Assembly: GCA_964418595.1 (NCBI GenBank)
Contig: CAYQMF010000013.1
Span: forward strand, 13,437-77,436
DNA: 64,000 nucleotides
Source: CAYQMF01 sp964418595
Lineage (GTDB): Bacteria > Planctomycetota > UBA1135 > UBA2386
Reading direction: 5' to 3'
Shown here: piece after piece, positions 17,459-26,439 of the stretch
Layout of the letters: each line of letters begins with the position of its first letter
Position numbering within the stretch: the stretch's first letter is position 1
Notes under the pieces: model-generated
What the model was told of the DNA's origin: nothing
Database searches by the model: none
The model's input: the letters and a program-made list of their open reading frames with translations, nothing else
Made by a program: the position numbers and the translations under genes

Positions 17459-18142
17459 TCAGGGGATCGGCCGCGGCGAGCGGTTGCGCGTCCACTGCTG
17501 GCCGTCGCCGCTCTCCCAGGACTCGTAGGTGTCGCCCTTGCGCAGGCCGCGGGTGAGGCCGAGGGCCTGCATCGGCGTCTTGTTGCCCGGCAGCGTGGTC
17601 TCGAGGTTGCACTCGCCGAGCACGGCGCCGGACGCGTCGCGGAACACGATCTTGTGGAAGCGCGAGGTGCCCTGGAACTGCGCACGCGCGCCGGGCCCGC
17701 CGTCCGTGCTCCACACCATGCTCTCCGGAACGTCCCGGGGCAGTTCGTCGTGCAGCATGCCGGTCCAGTTGCGGCTGAGGCGCGGCGTGAACTGGGTGTC
17801 GAGGAACAGCGACTGGAAGCCGAGGACCAGGCCGTTGGTGACCGGGGCCGGCACGGTGATGGGCAGGCGACCGGTGCCGATCGGGCTGAGCGGGAGGCTG
17901 CCGAAGGAGACCATCGCCAGGGGGTCGAGGTAGAGGTTTCCGTAAGGGGGCAGGAAGAGAGGCGACTGCGACAGGAACGGCGAAACGTAGATGAATCCGA
18001 TGCCGTTCGGCGGGCCGTACAGGTCGAGGGTGTAGGTGACCGTGTCGTTGTTGTTGCGGACGACCTCGCCACTCAGGGTCTGGGCCGGGAGGGCAGCGGC
18101 GAGAAGGCACAGGAGCGACAGCGTGGAGCGGATGGAAGTCAT
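17459..18142 (-). CDS. Secreted protein of unknown function
   Basis: 227 residues from the ATG at 18140-18142, with signal peptide MTSIRSTLSLLCLLAAALPAQ. I do not recognise a family. The middle is rich in beta-forming sequence (VTYTLDLYGPPNGIGFIYVS, TGRLPITVPAPVTNGLVLGF). This resembles the small beta domain found at the C-termini of larger secreted proteins in the region, but here it stands alone and is followed by WSTDGGPGARAQFQGTSRFH and a charged tail. It lies between the ELWxxDGT gene (125 bp downstream) and the diheme lipoprotein gene. Confidence 0.8.
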   Translation of the reverse strand: MTSIRSTLSLLCLLAAALPAQTLSGEVVRNNNDTVTYTLDLYGPPNGIGFIYVSPFLSQSPLFLPPYGNLYLDPLAMVSFGSLPLSPIGTGRLPITVPAPVTNGLVLGFQSLFLDTQFTPRLSRNWTGMLHDELPRDVPESMVWSTDGGPGARAQFQGTSRFHKIVFRDASGAVLGECNLETTLPGNKTPMQALGLTRGLRKGDTYESWESGDGQQWTRNRSPRPIP

Positions 18143-18177
18143 GGTTCGGATTCGGGTTCGGGTTGCGGAAGGGAGTT

Positions 18178-18196
18178 GGTGAGGCGTCGCCTCACC
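18178..18196 (-). terminator. Hairpin between diheme lipoprotein gene and next gene
   Basis: GGTGAGGC-GTC-GCCTCACC is a perfect 8-bp stem with a 3-nt loop, 84 bp after the stop of the diheme gene and 36 bp before the next start. No U-tract is present. It may be a terminator or an RNA-stability hairpin. Confidence 0.4.
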
Positions 18197-18279
18197 CGCC
18201 TTCAGCGGATCCCGTTCTCGGACCGGACGCGGTTTCCTCCGCCCCGCAGCCCTCGTTGCGGCGGGGTCACGCAGCGCGC

Positions 18280-20760
18280 TCAGCGGGCGCGCGCGCCTTC
18301 CTGGATCCAGCGACGCACGAGTTCGCGCGCGCTGTCGCTGAGCGGCGGACGTTGCAGCGGCATCTGGTCGCCCACCGGCGGCCGACGGTCGAGGAGCTTG
18401 CGGTAGAGGAGCGAGCGCTCCGGGTCGCCGGGCACGATGAGTTCGCCCGTGCGCCCCGACTCGCCGGCCGTCGCGGCTAGCGTAGGCGTGTCCAGCCGGT
18501 AATCGCCGCGCGACGCGCCGTCGGTGTGGCAGCCGGAACATGCAGCGCGGAAGAGCGGCAGGATCGTCTCCGACCACGACACCGGCGGCTCTGGCGGCAG
18601 GCCGTTCCCGGCGCGCAGCTCGCCGAAGAACATCGGCGCGCGTCCGTGCGGCCCGCCCGCGAGCGCGGGCTCGGCGATGCCGTTGCCGTCGGTGTCGGCG
18701 ACGCCGTCGCCGAGCACTTCGCCCAGGCCATCCCACTCGGACGCGGCGAGCACCGGCAGGGCCTTCGTCAGGAACTGCTCGTGCACGTCGAACGCGAGCG
18801 GAAGGTCGCCGTCGGCCGCGGTCTCCTGCAGCGCGGCGATCACGACGCCGAGGTCGCCAGCGCCGAGGCGTGCGACCTCGAGGCCGCGCTCGCTGCGGAA
18901 CAGGCCCAGCGCTGGCGCCCAGAAGTCCTGGATCCAGCGGCGCGACACCCGGCGCACGCGGTCGCGCAGCGCCGCGTCGTCGAGCACGCGCGCCGCTGCG
19001 AACAGGCCGCTCACCATCGCCGCGTGGTCGACGCCATCGCCGCCGCGCAGCAGCGCCATGCCACCGCTGCCGTCGATCGCCAGCTCGCCGAGCACGCCGT
19101 CCTCCGCGTCGAGCAGGTGCGCGACGGCGAAGTCGGCGGCGCTGCGCAGCAGCTGCAGCGCTTCGTTGCCGTTCGGCAGGGCCATCGCGGCGACCGCGAG
19201 CGCCTGCAGCGCCGCGCCGGTCGAACGCGCCCGCACCAGGCCCGACGGCGCGTCGCCTTCGTAGCGGTCGTGCAGCGCACCGGGCAGCGCGAGGTCGCCG
19301 TGCAACACGCGCAGGTTGCGCACGAGCGCGCGCGCGAGGTCTTCGCCCACGCGCGGCGGCGGCGGCGGCACCGACGGTTCGCGCTGCAGCCCGCGGTCGA
19401 TCCACTCCGCGATCGCGGCGAGCTGCGCCGGCGACAGGCACGGGTTGAACGACGGGCCGCAGCCGAGCGGCATGCGCGGCACGCGCGTCGTCGTGCCAGA
19501 CAACACCTGCCACAGCAGGCTGCCGCGATGGTCGCCCGCGACCACGTGCGGCGGGTTGCCGAGCCGGCCCACGTTGCCGCCGGCGATGAACTTGGCGTAG
19601 TCGGCGGTGGCGCGCCCCATCGTGTAGCCGCCGAGCGGCGAGAAGTCGTTGTGGCACGCGATGCACCGCGACTCCGCGAGCGGCTTGATGTGGCTCGTGA
19701 ACGAAACTTCGCCGTCGATGGGCTGCGGTGGCTCGGCGGCGCCGCCACGTGGCACGCCGGGCCCGAACGGCGTGACCGTGAGCAGCGTGCGGACGAAGGT
19801 GTCCTCGTTGCGCGCACTCGTGAGCCACGCCAGGTCGGCTGCCGCCTCGAGCAGCGCGGCCGTGCCCTGCAGCGAACTCGCGCGGTCGATGGTCGCGTAC
19901 GCGATCGGCGAGCCCGGGATGCGCGGGTCGACTTCCGCCACGAGCTGTGCCGGTACCCACAGGGCGTCCGCCGGCGTGCGCGGGTCGTAGCCGCGCGCGT
20001 TCCGCAGCCCCGGCAGGGAACCATCGCGCCCGAACATCGACGCCACGAGCGATTCCTCCGCCGCCACCACCTGCTGCAACAGGACGAGCCCGCGCAGACC
20101 GTCGGCGGGCGAGCCGACGCGGTCGGCGAGTCGGCGCAGCGAGGCGTGCAGGCGCGCCAGCATCGCGCCACCGAGCTGAGCGGAGGTCACGATGAACCCG
20201 GCGGCCGGCGACTGCCGCACGCGCTGCGCGCCATAATCGTCGCGAGCACTGGGCGCGGCGAGCAGCTCGGTCGTCGCTGCACGCCACGGCAACCAAGCCG
20301 CGCCGAGGCCTGCCGGCACGCTGGCGCCGGCGCGCGTCGCCAGGTCGGCAAGTTCCGCCGCCGCGACCTCGTCGAGGTTCGTGCCGTTGTCGTTGGCATC
20401 GCGCGGGGCGTCCGCGGCCGCGGCCAGTCGGCGGATGCGCTGGGAGCCGGCGATCGTCCCACCCGCGGCCGCGTCGCCACCCAGGGCCGCGGCCTCGACG
20501 TGTGCCATGGCGTGGAAGACCATCCGGGCTTCGAGCACACCGCTGCGGGGAAGGAACAAGGGCCGGCCGCCGTGCTGGATCGGCGTGGGCGCACCTAGCA
20601 GGAGCGCCGCGGCGGCCGCGTCGCTGCCCCCGCCGGCCGTGTCGATGCCCGCGGCGCGCAGGCCGTTCTGCTGGGACACCGGCGCCGGGCGCGAGCCGCT
20701 ACCGCTTCCGCAGGCGACGGTGAGCAGGGCGAGTGAGACGGAGCTGAGGCGGATGGGCAC
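18280..20760 (-). CDS. Diheme c-type cytochrome lipoprotein
   Basis: 826 residues from a GTG at 20758-20760, chosen because it gives a lipoprotein signal (SSVSLALLTVAC). Two heme-c motifs are visible: CIACH at 366-370, preceded by SFTSHIKPLAESR, and CSGCH at 741-745, preceded by SWSETILPLFRAA. Both contexts match planctomycete cytochrome c-like domains, and each is followed by a GGY or GDY segment. Between them is a helical region with repeated Ala/Leu-rich segments (ALQALAVAAMALPNGNEALQ) and a segment DGVADTDGNGIAEP that may bind calcium. It is probably a membrane-anchored periplasmic redox protein; the partner is unknown. Confidence 0.87.
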   Translation of the reverse strand: MPIRLSSVSLALLTVACGSGSGSRPAPVSQQNGLRAAGIDTAGGGSDAAAAALLLGAPTPIQHGGRPLFLPRSGVLEARMVFHAMAHVEAAALGGDAAAGGTIAGSQRIRRLAAAADAPRDANDNGTNLDEVAAAELADLATRAGASVPAGLGAAWLPWRAATTELLAAPSARDDYGAQRVRQSPAAGFIVTSAQLGGAMLARLHASLRRLADRVGSPADGLRGLVLLQQVVAAEESLVASMFGRDGSLPGLRNARGYDPRTPADALWVPAQLVAEVDPRIPGSPIAYATIDRASSLQGTAALLEAAADLAWLTSARNEDTFVRTLLTVTPFGPGVPRGGAAEPPQPIDGEVSFTSHIKPLAESRCIACHNDFSPLGGYTMGRATADYAKFIAGGNVGRLGNPPHVVAGDHRGSLLWQVLSGTTTRVPRMPLGCGPSFNPCLSPAQLAAIAEWIDRGLQREPSVPPPPPRVGEDLARALVRNLRVLHGDLALPGALHDRYEGDAPSGLVRARSTGAALQALAVAAMALPNGNEALQLLRSAADFAVAHLLDAEDGVLGELAIDGSGGMALLRGGDGVDHAAMVSGLFAAARVLDDAALRDRVRRVSRRWIQDFWAPALGLFRSERGLEVARLGAGDLGVVIAALQETAADGDLPLAFDVHEQFLTKALPVLAASEWDGLGEVLGDGVADTDGNGIAEPALAGGPHGRAPMFFGELRAGNGLPPEPPVSWSETILPLFRAACSGCHTDGASRGDYRLDTPTLAATAGESGRTGELIVPGDPERSLLYRKLLDRRPPVGDQMPLQRPPLSDSARELVRRWIQEGARAR

Positions 20761-20871
20761 GGGGGGAGCATACTCGCGCAGGGGGACGCGGGTGCGCGTC
20801 GGCGTCGGCCCGAAGGCAAGGGGCTGCGGGTGACGCAACCGGTTCGTGGCGTGCGACGCCCGGGCGGTTCC

Positions 20872-21588
20872 TCACCGCATGGGCAGCACCAGCGTGCCGT
20901 GCGCGTGTCCGTCGACGACGCGCATCGCGATGCGCATCGCCTCGCCACGCTGCTCTTCGTTCTGCGGCTCGGACAGCAAGGGGTCATCGTCGAACACGGC
21001 GTACCCCGGGCGCGCGAGCCGCAGCGAGCCGGCCCGCGCCGTGATGTGGACGTGCCGCGCGTCGCGGGTGCCCGGGTACGAGCCCGGCCGCACCGTGCGG
21101 AACGAGAAGCGGCCGTCGGCGCCGGTGACCAGCGTGCCGAAGATGCGCGGCAGTTGGTCACCCTCGATCGAGGGGTGGTAGCGGCCGTCGGCGCCGGTCG
21201 CGTACACGCGCACCACCGCGCCGGCGACGGCCTTGCCCTGCGTGTCGACGACGCGACCGTCGACATCGATCCACTCGCCGGGCTCATGCGCCGGGGCGAG
21301 CGTGAGCTTCGATACGCGATGTACCACGGCGGCGTCGTGCACGGCGGCGCGGAACTCCGGTCGGTCGCGCAGACCGGCGTCGAACGCCGGATCGAGCAAC
21401 GCGCGCTGGCACGCGTCGGGTTCCGCCGCCAGCGCCGTGCGCAGCGCCGCGAGCGCAGCGTCGTCGTCACCGGATCGGCAGAGTGCCACCGTGCGCTCGA
21501 AGGCGCCGGTCGCCGGCCCGGGGTCGCCGGGCGCCGAGCAGGCGGCGAGGAGAACGAAGGCGACGAGGAGCGAGCGGCTGCCGTGCAT
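20872..21588 (-). CDS. Intradiol dioxygenase-like lipoprotein
   Basis: 238 residues from the ATG at 21586-21588, with lipobox LLAAC (C17). Residues about 20-95 form a helical linker. Residues 105-200 carry the C-terminal fold of intradiol ring-cleavage dioxygenases: VDGRVVDTQGKAVAGAVVRV, GADGRYHPS (Y137), GTLVTGADGRFSFRTVRPGS, YPG (Y171), RHVHITAR (H179, H181). The two Tyr and two His needed for ferric iron are in the expected places. Such secreted planctomycete homologues have no known substrate; a carbohydrate- or phenol-modifying role is open. Divergent from the next gene across 140 bp. Confidence 0.8.
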   Translation of the reverse strand: MHGSRSLLVAFVLLAACSAPGDPGPATGAFERTVALCRSGDDDAALAALRTALAAEPDACQRALLDPAFDAGLRDRPEFRAAVHDAAVVHRVSKLTLAPAHEPGEWIDVDGRVVDTQGKAVAGAVVRVYATGADGRYHPSIEGDQLPRIFGTLVTGADGRFSFRTVRPGSYPGTRDARHVHITARAGSLRLARPGYAVFDDDPLLSEPQNEEQRGEAMRIAMRVVDGHAHGTLVLPMR

Positions 21589-21644
21589 GCGGCCCTCAGA
21601 CGCGCGCGGAGCGGTCGAGTTAGCGCGGAGGCCCCCCGGCGGGC

Positions 21645-21671
21645 GGACCACCCGGACCACCCGGACCACAC
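21645..21671. repeat. Short tandem repeat, 9 bp x 3
   Basis: GGACCACCC occurs twice and is followed by GGACCACAC, in the 140-bp region between two divergent starts (21588 and 21729). It could be a binding site array or simple slippage; nothing else in this gap is recognisable. Confidence 0.6.
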
Positions 21672-21728
21672 GGGCAGCACACCGGCTACCATCCGCGACC
21701 TCGCCGACGCTCCCTCCCGCTCCGCACC

Positions 21729-23096
21729 ATGTCGACTCCCTCGTTCCGGTCGCTCGCCGCCGTCCTCCTCGTCGCCTCCGCTGCCGCTGCCCAGGTCGCC
21801 CCCGGGCACGCCCTCGTGTGCTGGAAGCCGCAGAACCCGACCGCGACGGGCGGCCTGCGGCTCGTCGATCGCAGCGGCAGCGTCGCCGTCGTCCAGGGCC
21901 TCAGTCCCGTCACCCTGGGGACGACGCGCTGGGACGGGGCGCAGTCGGTCCTCGTCCGCGATGGTGGCCATGTCGTCGCGGGCCTCGGCGTCGACAACCG
22001 CTCGGGTGCATCGCCGCTGCCGCTCGACCTGCGCGCGCTCGTGCTGGCCGGGTCGGTGGTCGTGTCGGACACCCAGTTCTCGACGTTGATGCAGGTGCCG
22101 GCAGGTGAGCTGTGGGCCGTCACCGACATCAAGGAGCGCGCGGATCGTCAGCTCCTCGTCGGCGCGACGCAGATCCTGGCCACGGCCAACCCGATGCCGC
22201 GGACCGAGATGTTCCTCGTGGATTCGCTGGGTGTGGCGACGGCGTTGCCGAACGTGAGCTTCCCGGCCGGCAGCCTCATCGCGGTGGCCGACGCGGGTCC
22301 GTACTACCTCGGCACCTTCAAACAGGAGTTCTTCGTCACCAACCTCGAGGTCTGGGCCTTCAGCTACCAGCAGAACCCGCCGGCGTTCCGCGTGTGCCAG
22401 TTCGTGAACACGAGTGCGTTCGGCGGCATGGACGTCGATGTCGACGGGACGATCGTCGCGGGCGTGCCGTTCGCCGGCAGCACCCTGGTGCGGGTGGCCG
22501 TGGCGGCGGGTGCCACACCGATACCTGTCGCGCCGACGCCGGCGAGTGTGGCGGTATGCGACGTGTTGCCCGCGGCGGGGCTCGCCGCGTCGTTCACGAG
22601 GCCCACCCTGATCGCGGGTTCGCTCGACGTCGTCGACACGCTGGCGGGGGGATTCACGCCGTGGGCCGCGGTCGTGGTGCGCGACCCCATCGATGTCAGC
22701 GTGCACGACGATCCTGTCGCCTACGGCACCGCAACGCCGACTGGCAGCGCGCAGCCGTACCTCGGCAGCTACGGTGGCTTCCCGCGGATCGGCAACGGCG
22801 GCTTCGGCCTGCGCATCGGCGGCACGCCGAGCGCCCCCGGCGTGCTGTACGGCAGCCCCGGTCGCGCCAGCGTCCCTACGCCGTTCGGCACGCTCCTGCT
22901 GTCGCCCACCGCGCTCATCCCCTTCGGCAGCTTCGTCACGTCCGGCAGCGGCACGGCGGCGTTCCCGCTCGGACTGCCCAACCAGCCATGGATCGTCGGC
23001 ACGCGCCTGGATCTGCAGTCGGTCGCGCTGAGCAGCGTGTCGCCGCCGATGGTCGAGCTGTCGCAGGGGCTCGAACTGATCGTGCTCGCCAACTGA
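21729..23096 (+). CDS. Secreted protein with shared C-terminal beta domain
   Basis: 455 residues from the ATG at 21729; signal peptide MSTPSFRSLAAVLLVASAAAAQ. Residues about 25-310 look like repeated short beta segments (GGLRLVDRSGSVAVVQGL, GGMDVDVDGTIVAGVPFAGS), perhaps a propeller. The C-terminal 125 residues (YGGFPRIGNGGFGLRIGGTP ... PLGLPNQPWIVGTRL) form the same domain seen at the end of the ELWxxDGT and propeller proteins in this window. Function unknown, presumably extracellular. It is followed by repeat copy B. Confidence 0.87.
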   Translation: MSTPSFRSLAAVLLVASAAAAQVAPGHALVCWKPQNPTATGGLRLVDRSGSVAVVQGLSPVTLGTTRWDGAQSVLVRDGGHVVAGLGVDNRSGASPLPLDLRALVLAGSVVVSDTQFSTLMQVPAGELWAVTDIKERADRQLLVGATQILATANPMPRTEMFLVDSLGVATALPNVSFPAGSLIAVADAGPYYLGTFKQEFFVTNLEVWAFSYQQNPPAFRVCQFVNTSAFGGMDVDVDGTIVAGVPFAGSTLVRVAVAAGATPIPVAPTPASVAVCDVLPAAGLAASFTRPTLIAGSLDVVDTLAGGFTPWAAVVVRDPIDVSVHDDPVAYGTATPTGSAQPYLGSYGGFPRIGNGGFGLRIGGTPSAPGVLYGSPGRASVPTPFGTLLLSPTALIPFGSFVTSGSGTAAFPLGLPNQPWIVGTRLDLQSVALSSVSPPMVELSQGLELIVLAN

Positions 23097-23133
23097 AGCC
23101 GGCGCGCCGCACCACCCGCGGGGCGGAGCGGCT

Positions 23134-23414
23134 CATCGCCGGCGGCCGCAACCCAAAGGGTTGATCCTCCGTTCCCGCACCCTCGCGTTCCGCGAGGCTG
23201 CGGATCCGGAGGATCGACCCGTGTCCGACACCTCGGTGCAGCGGCAAGCCGCTGCACCTGGCGTCGTACTTTCCGGGTTGACGTCGTCGCTGGCGCGACG
23301 ACCAGACGGGGCCGCCGGCGATGGCATCGTCTGGGGCTTCCAGGGCCGCTCGGACCTTGCTGTGGAAGAGCCCACGGCAAGGGAGCTCGGGCGAGCATTC
23401 GCGGCGCTTGCAGC
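23134..23414 (+). repeat. Structured repeat copy B, fills the 318-bp gap at 23.1-23.4 kb
   Basis: Same outer stem as copy A (GCCGGCGGCC 23138-23147 with GGCCGCCGGC 23310-23319), same hairpins 1 and 2. Between GGGTTGA of hairpin 1 and hairpin 2 it carries about 120 extra bases ending again in GGGTTGA. The extra part holds a long hairpin (ATCCTCCG ... CGGAGGAT enclosing CCTCGCG-TTC-CGCGAGG) and GTGCAGCGGC-AA-GCCGCTGCAC (23236-23257). The right end (CGGGCGAGCATTCGCGGCG-CTTGCAGC) abuts the stop codon of the next minus-strand gene. The extra block is also found, rearranged, in copy D. Confidence 0.9.
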
Positions 23415-25331
23415 TCAGAGATCGAACTGGATCACGGGCGTCAGGTAGCGACCGGGCACCTTGCTGCCCACGAACGAACCATCGGTGTTCACGATCGTGT
23501 CCCAATGCACGGGCAGGTTGGCGCCGATCGTCATCCGCGCGGCGCTCGTGAGCACGAGTGGAGGGAACGCCAACGCACCCTCGTACACGCCGCCCTGGGC
23601 GAACAGCCGCTGCCCCGCGAGTCCCGGGCTCTGCGGGATCGGCAGGACGAGGCGCGCGCTGCCGTCGCCCTGCACGGGCGTGGAAGGGGTGAGCACCCAG
23701 TTGTGGTACACGAAGCAGTTCGTTCCCGGCCATTGGAAGGGCAGTGTGAGGCCGAGCCACTGGGAATCGTTGTCGCCCAGGAAGCCGAGCGCCAACGCCC
23801 CGGGGAGCGCGCCGGTCAGACCGATGTCGATCGAGCCGCCGACCACGACGCGGCGCGCGTCCGGTGGCGTCAGCGAAGGCACGCCGCGCGAACCTGCGCA
23901 CGAGGTCCCAAACGAAGTGACGCTGCCGGTCGCGAAGGCCTGCGTTTGGGCATCGATGTCCCAGGGCGCAAGCAGGGTCGTGCCGGCGACCTCGAATTCG
24001 AGCGCCAGATCCTGCCCGCTCCAGAAGAACGACTGCTGGAAGGACAACGGCGCGTTGAAGGCGGCCGGTCCGGGCTGCACCGGCGGCGCAACGGGAAACG
24101 CGACGGTGCCCTGATACACGAGCGTCGGCGTCCCGCTCCAGTTGGCGAGGAAGTCGGTCGACATCGTCTGCGGCGACGTGCGGCACACGCCCAGCACGAT
24201 GCGCAGATCGACGTTGCGCGCGAGGAAGGGCGTCGGGCCGGCGTCGCGGCGCACGCGCAGGTTGTGCAGGGTTCCGACCCGCTGCAGGGGCGGAAACGCT
24301 GCCGCGGCGATCACGGTCTGCATCCGGCGACGGGGGGCGTCGCCGAACGGGAGGGCTGCGTTCCCCTCCATGGTCTGCGCTGCGCCGGGAAGCGTGATCG
24401 GGCCCATCGACGACACCCACGTGTCGCCGAGCAGCCCGCTGATCCCCGCGCCCCCGTAGAGCAGGATGCCGTTGCGGGCGCGCGCGAGCCCGCATCGTTC
24501 CCGCCCGGGTGGCGGCGATTGGCCGGTGACCTGCAGCCACGCGCTGCCATTCCAGATCCACGTGTCGTTCAGGCCACCCGAGCCGCCGAAGAGGAGGATG
24601 CCGCCCGGAATCGTCACCATGCGATGTCCGTGGCGTGGGGAGGGTCCGGTCGCCTGGATCGGCGACCAGGCCACACCACTCCACTCCCACATGCTGGAGT
24701 TCGGCGTGCCGCCGAACAGCACGATCGTCCGCCGGATCGGGTCCCACGCCATCGCGTGACCGGAACGCGCCCCTGGTCCGGCCACGAACATCGGGCGCCA
24801 GGTGACGCCGTCCCACTCGGACGTGTCGTTCAGCGGTCCGAGGTACGAGTCGCCGCCGAAGAGCACGGCGCGCGCCCGTACCGGGTCGTAGGCCATCGCG
24901 TGCTTGACCCGGCCGCCCGGGCAATAGGCGCCGGGCAGCAGCGTCCAGCTGCCGTTCCACTGCCAGGTCTCGCAAGGGAGGGTCGCGAAGGGGCCACCGC
25001 CGAACATCACCAGCGTGTTGTTCGCCCCGAACCACGTCATCGCAGCGTCGTTTCTGGCCGGCGGTCCCGAGCCCGCGACCCGCCAGTTCACGCCGTCCCA
25101 AGCCCACGTGGACGTGTCGTTCGGATCGCCGCCGTACAGGATCGTCTCGTTGCGCAGCTCGTCGTAGGCCATCACCGCTCCCGCGCGAGGTCCGGGTGTC
25201 TGGCTCGGCGCCAACTGCGCCCACTGCGCGACGGGCACGCCGGCCATGAGAGTGGCCATGAGCGCGCCGGTGCCGCACGACCTGACGCCCCGCCACTGGA
25301 AGCCCAACCAACCGAAACACCGGGAGGCCAT
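23415..25331 (-). CDS. Secreted kelch-type protein, paralogue 1 of 3
   Basis: 638 residues from the ATG at 25331; an in-frame ATG at 25259 would give a shorter signal region. Residues about 40-330 contain six or so kelch-like repeats with the pattern R-x-(G/A)-(H/A)-AM-(A/x)-(Y/W)-D ... (I/V)LFGG ... DT-W-WDG. The C-terminal 300 residues form a two-part beta region (ALPFGDAPRRRMQTVIAAAA; GSIDIGLTGALPGALALGFL; LPFQWPGTNCFVYHNWVLT) shared with the next two genes. Kelch repeats form propellers, so this is probably a surface protein of unknown ligand. One base separates it from paralogue 2. Confidence 0.9.
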   Translation of the reverse strand: MASRCFGWLGFQWRGVRSCGTGALMATLMAGVPVAQWAQLAPSQTPGPRAGAVMAYDELRNETILYGGDPNDTSTWAWDGVNWRVAGSGPPARNDAAMTWFGANNTLVMFGGGPFATLPCETWQWNGSWTLLPGAYCPGGRVKHAMAYDPVRARAVLFGGDSYLGPLNDTSEWDGVTWRPMFVAGPGARSGHAMAWDPIRRTIVLFGGTPNSSMWEWSGVAWSPIQATGPSPRHGHRMVTIPGGILLFGGSGGLNDTWIWNGSAWLQVTGQSPPPGRERCGLARARNGILLYGGAGISGLLGDTWVSSMGPITLPGAAQTMEGNAALPFGDAPRRRMQTVIAAAAFPPLQRVGTLHNLRVRRDAGPTPFLARNVDLRIVLGVCRTSPQTMSTDFLANWSGTPTLVYQGTVAFPVAPPVQPGPAAFNAPLSFQQSFFWSGQDLALEFEVAGTTLLAPWDIDAQTQAFATGSVTSFGTSCAGSRGVPSLTPPDARRVVVGGSIDIGLTGALPGALALGFLGDNDSQWLGLTLPFQWPGTNCFVYHNWVLTPSTPVQGDGSARLVLPIPQSPGLAGQRLFAQGGVYEGALAFPPLVLTSAARMTIGANLPVHWDTIVNTDGSFVGSKVPGRYLTPVIQFDL

Positions 25332-25332
25332 G

Positions 25333-26400
25333 TCAGTTCAGCTCCAGTTGCAGCACGGGCGTCACGTACCTGCCGTTCGCCTTGCTGCCCAGGAACGAAC
25401 CGTCGGCGTTGCTGATCGTGTCCCAATGGACCGGTGGTTCCGCCCCGATGTTCAACCGCGCGGCGCTCGTCAGCACGAGCGGAGGGAAGGCGGACGCGCC
25501 CTCGTACACTCCGACCTGGGTGAACAGCCTCCGGTTCGCGAGGCCCGGATCGGCAGGGATCGGATAGACGACGCGCGCGCTGCCGTCGCCGGCCACGAGT
25601 GTGGAGTTGGTGAGCACCCAACTGTGGTAGACGAAGCAGTTCGTTCCCGGCCACTGGAACGGCAGCGTGATGCCGAGCCATTGCGTGTCGCTGTCACCGA
25701 GGAAGCCGAACGCGATCGCGCCCGGCAGCGCTCCGCTCACCCCGACGTCGATCGATCCACCGGGCAACAGGCGCTGCGGGTCGGGCGGCGTCAGCGCCGG
25801 GGCGCCACGCGCGCCGACGCACGAGACGCCGAAGGGAGTGACGGTGCCGGCCGGAAAGGCCTGCGCCTGGGCGTCGAGGTCGTACGGCGCGAGCAGGCTC
25901 GTGCCGGCGACCTCCAGCTCGAGGGCGAGGTCCTGGCCGGCCCAGAAGAAGTTGTTGCCGAACGGAAGACTGACGGCGAACGGCGCTGGCCCGGGCTGCA
26001 CCGCGGGTGCGTTGGGAAGCGAGACCGTGCCCTGGAACACGAGCGTCGGTGCGCTTCCGTAGTTGGTGAGGAAGTTCGTTGCCATCAGCGCCGGAGTCCG
26101 GCCGGCCGGACCAAGGACGACACGCAGGTCGAAGTTGCGGCCGAGGAACGTGGTCGGCCCCGCGTCGCGCCGCAGCCGAAGGCTCCGGAGAACTCCGGCT
26201 CGCTGGCCGACCGGGAACGCCGCAGCGGCAATCACGGTCTGGATCCGGCGTCGCGGGAAGTCGCCGAGTGCGACGCTCGCGTTGCCTTCGGAGAGCAACG
26301 CCGTTCCGGGCACCGTCAGCAGAACTGCACTCGGGGTCTGCGCGCCGAGCATCGCGGCGAGCACGGGGACCGTCAGCATGGAGAGCACGTCACGTCGCAT
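25333..26400 (-). CDS. Secreted protein, paralogue 2 of 3 (no kelch part)
   Basis: 355 residues from the ATG at 26398-26400; signal peptide MRRDVLSMLTVPVLAAMLGA. The protein consists only of the C-terminal region of the neighbouring kelch proteins: VALGDFPRRRIQTVIAAAAF, GSIDVGVSGALPGAIAFGFL, LPFQWPGTNCFVYHSWVLT and a similar end (VHWDTISNADGSFLGSK). Identity to paralogue 1 is high throughout, which shows a tandem duplication with loss or gain of the propeller. Likely co-transcribed with paralogue 3 upstream (39-bp gap). Function unknown. Confidence 0.9.
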   Translation of the reverse strand: MRRDVLSMLTVPVLAAMLGAQTPSAVLLTVPGTALLSEGNASVALGDFPRRRIQTVIAAAAFPVGQRAGVLRSLRLRRDAGPTTFLGRNFDLRVVLGPAGRTPALMATNFLTNYGSAPTLVFQGTVSLPNAPAVQPGPAPFAVSLPFGNNFFWAGQDLALELEVAGTSLLAPYDLDAQAQAFPAGTVTPFGVSCVGARGAPALTPPDPQRLLPGGSIDVGVSGALPGAIAFGFLGDSDTQWLGITLPFQWPGTNCFVYHSWVLTNSTLVAGDGSARVVYPIPADPGLANRRLFTQVGVYEGASAFPPLVLTSAARLNIGAEPPVHWDTISNADGSFLGSKANGRYVTPVLQLELN

Positions 26401-26439
26401 GGTTCACCTCGTCTTGGTCTTCACTGCCGTTGTCTTTGG

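Noticed and set aside
13743..17528. Very long plus-strand open frame (about 1260 codons) opposite the ELWxxDGT gene
   Set aside because: It is Arg/Gly/Ala/His-rich with no domain, while the opposite strand encodes regular repeats, a signal peptide and a known domain. High GC makes such antisense frames common here (also at 35447-39526 and 26440-31200).
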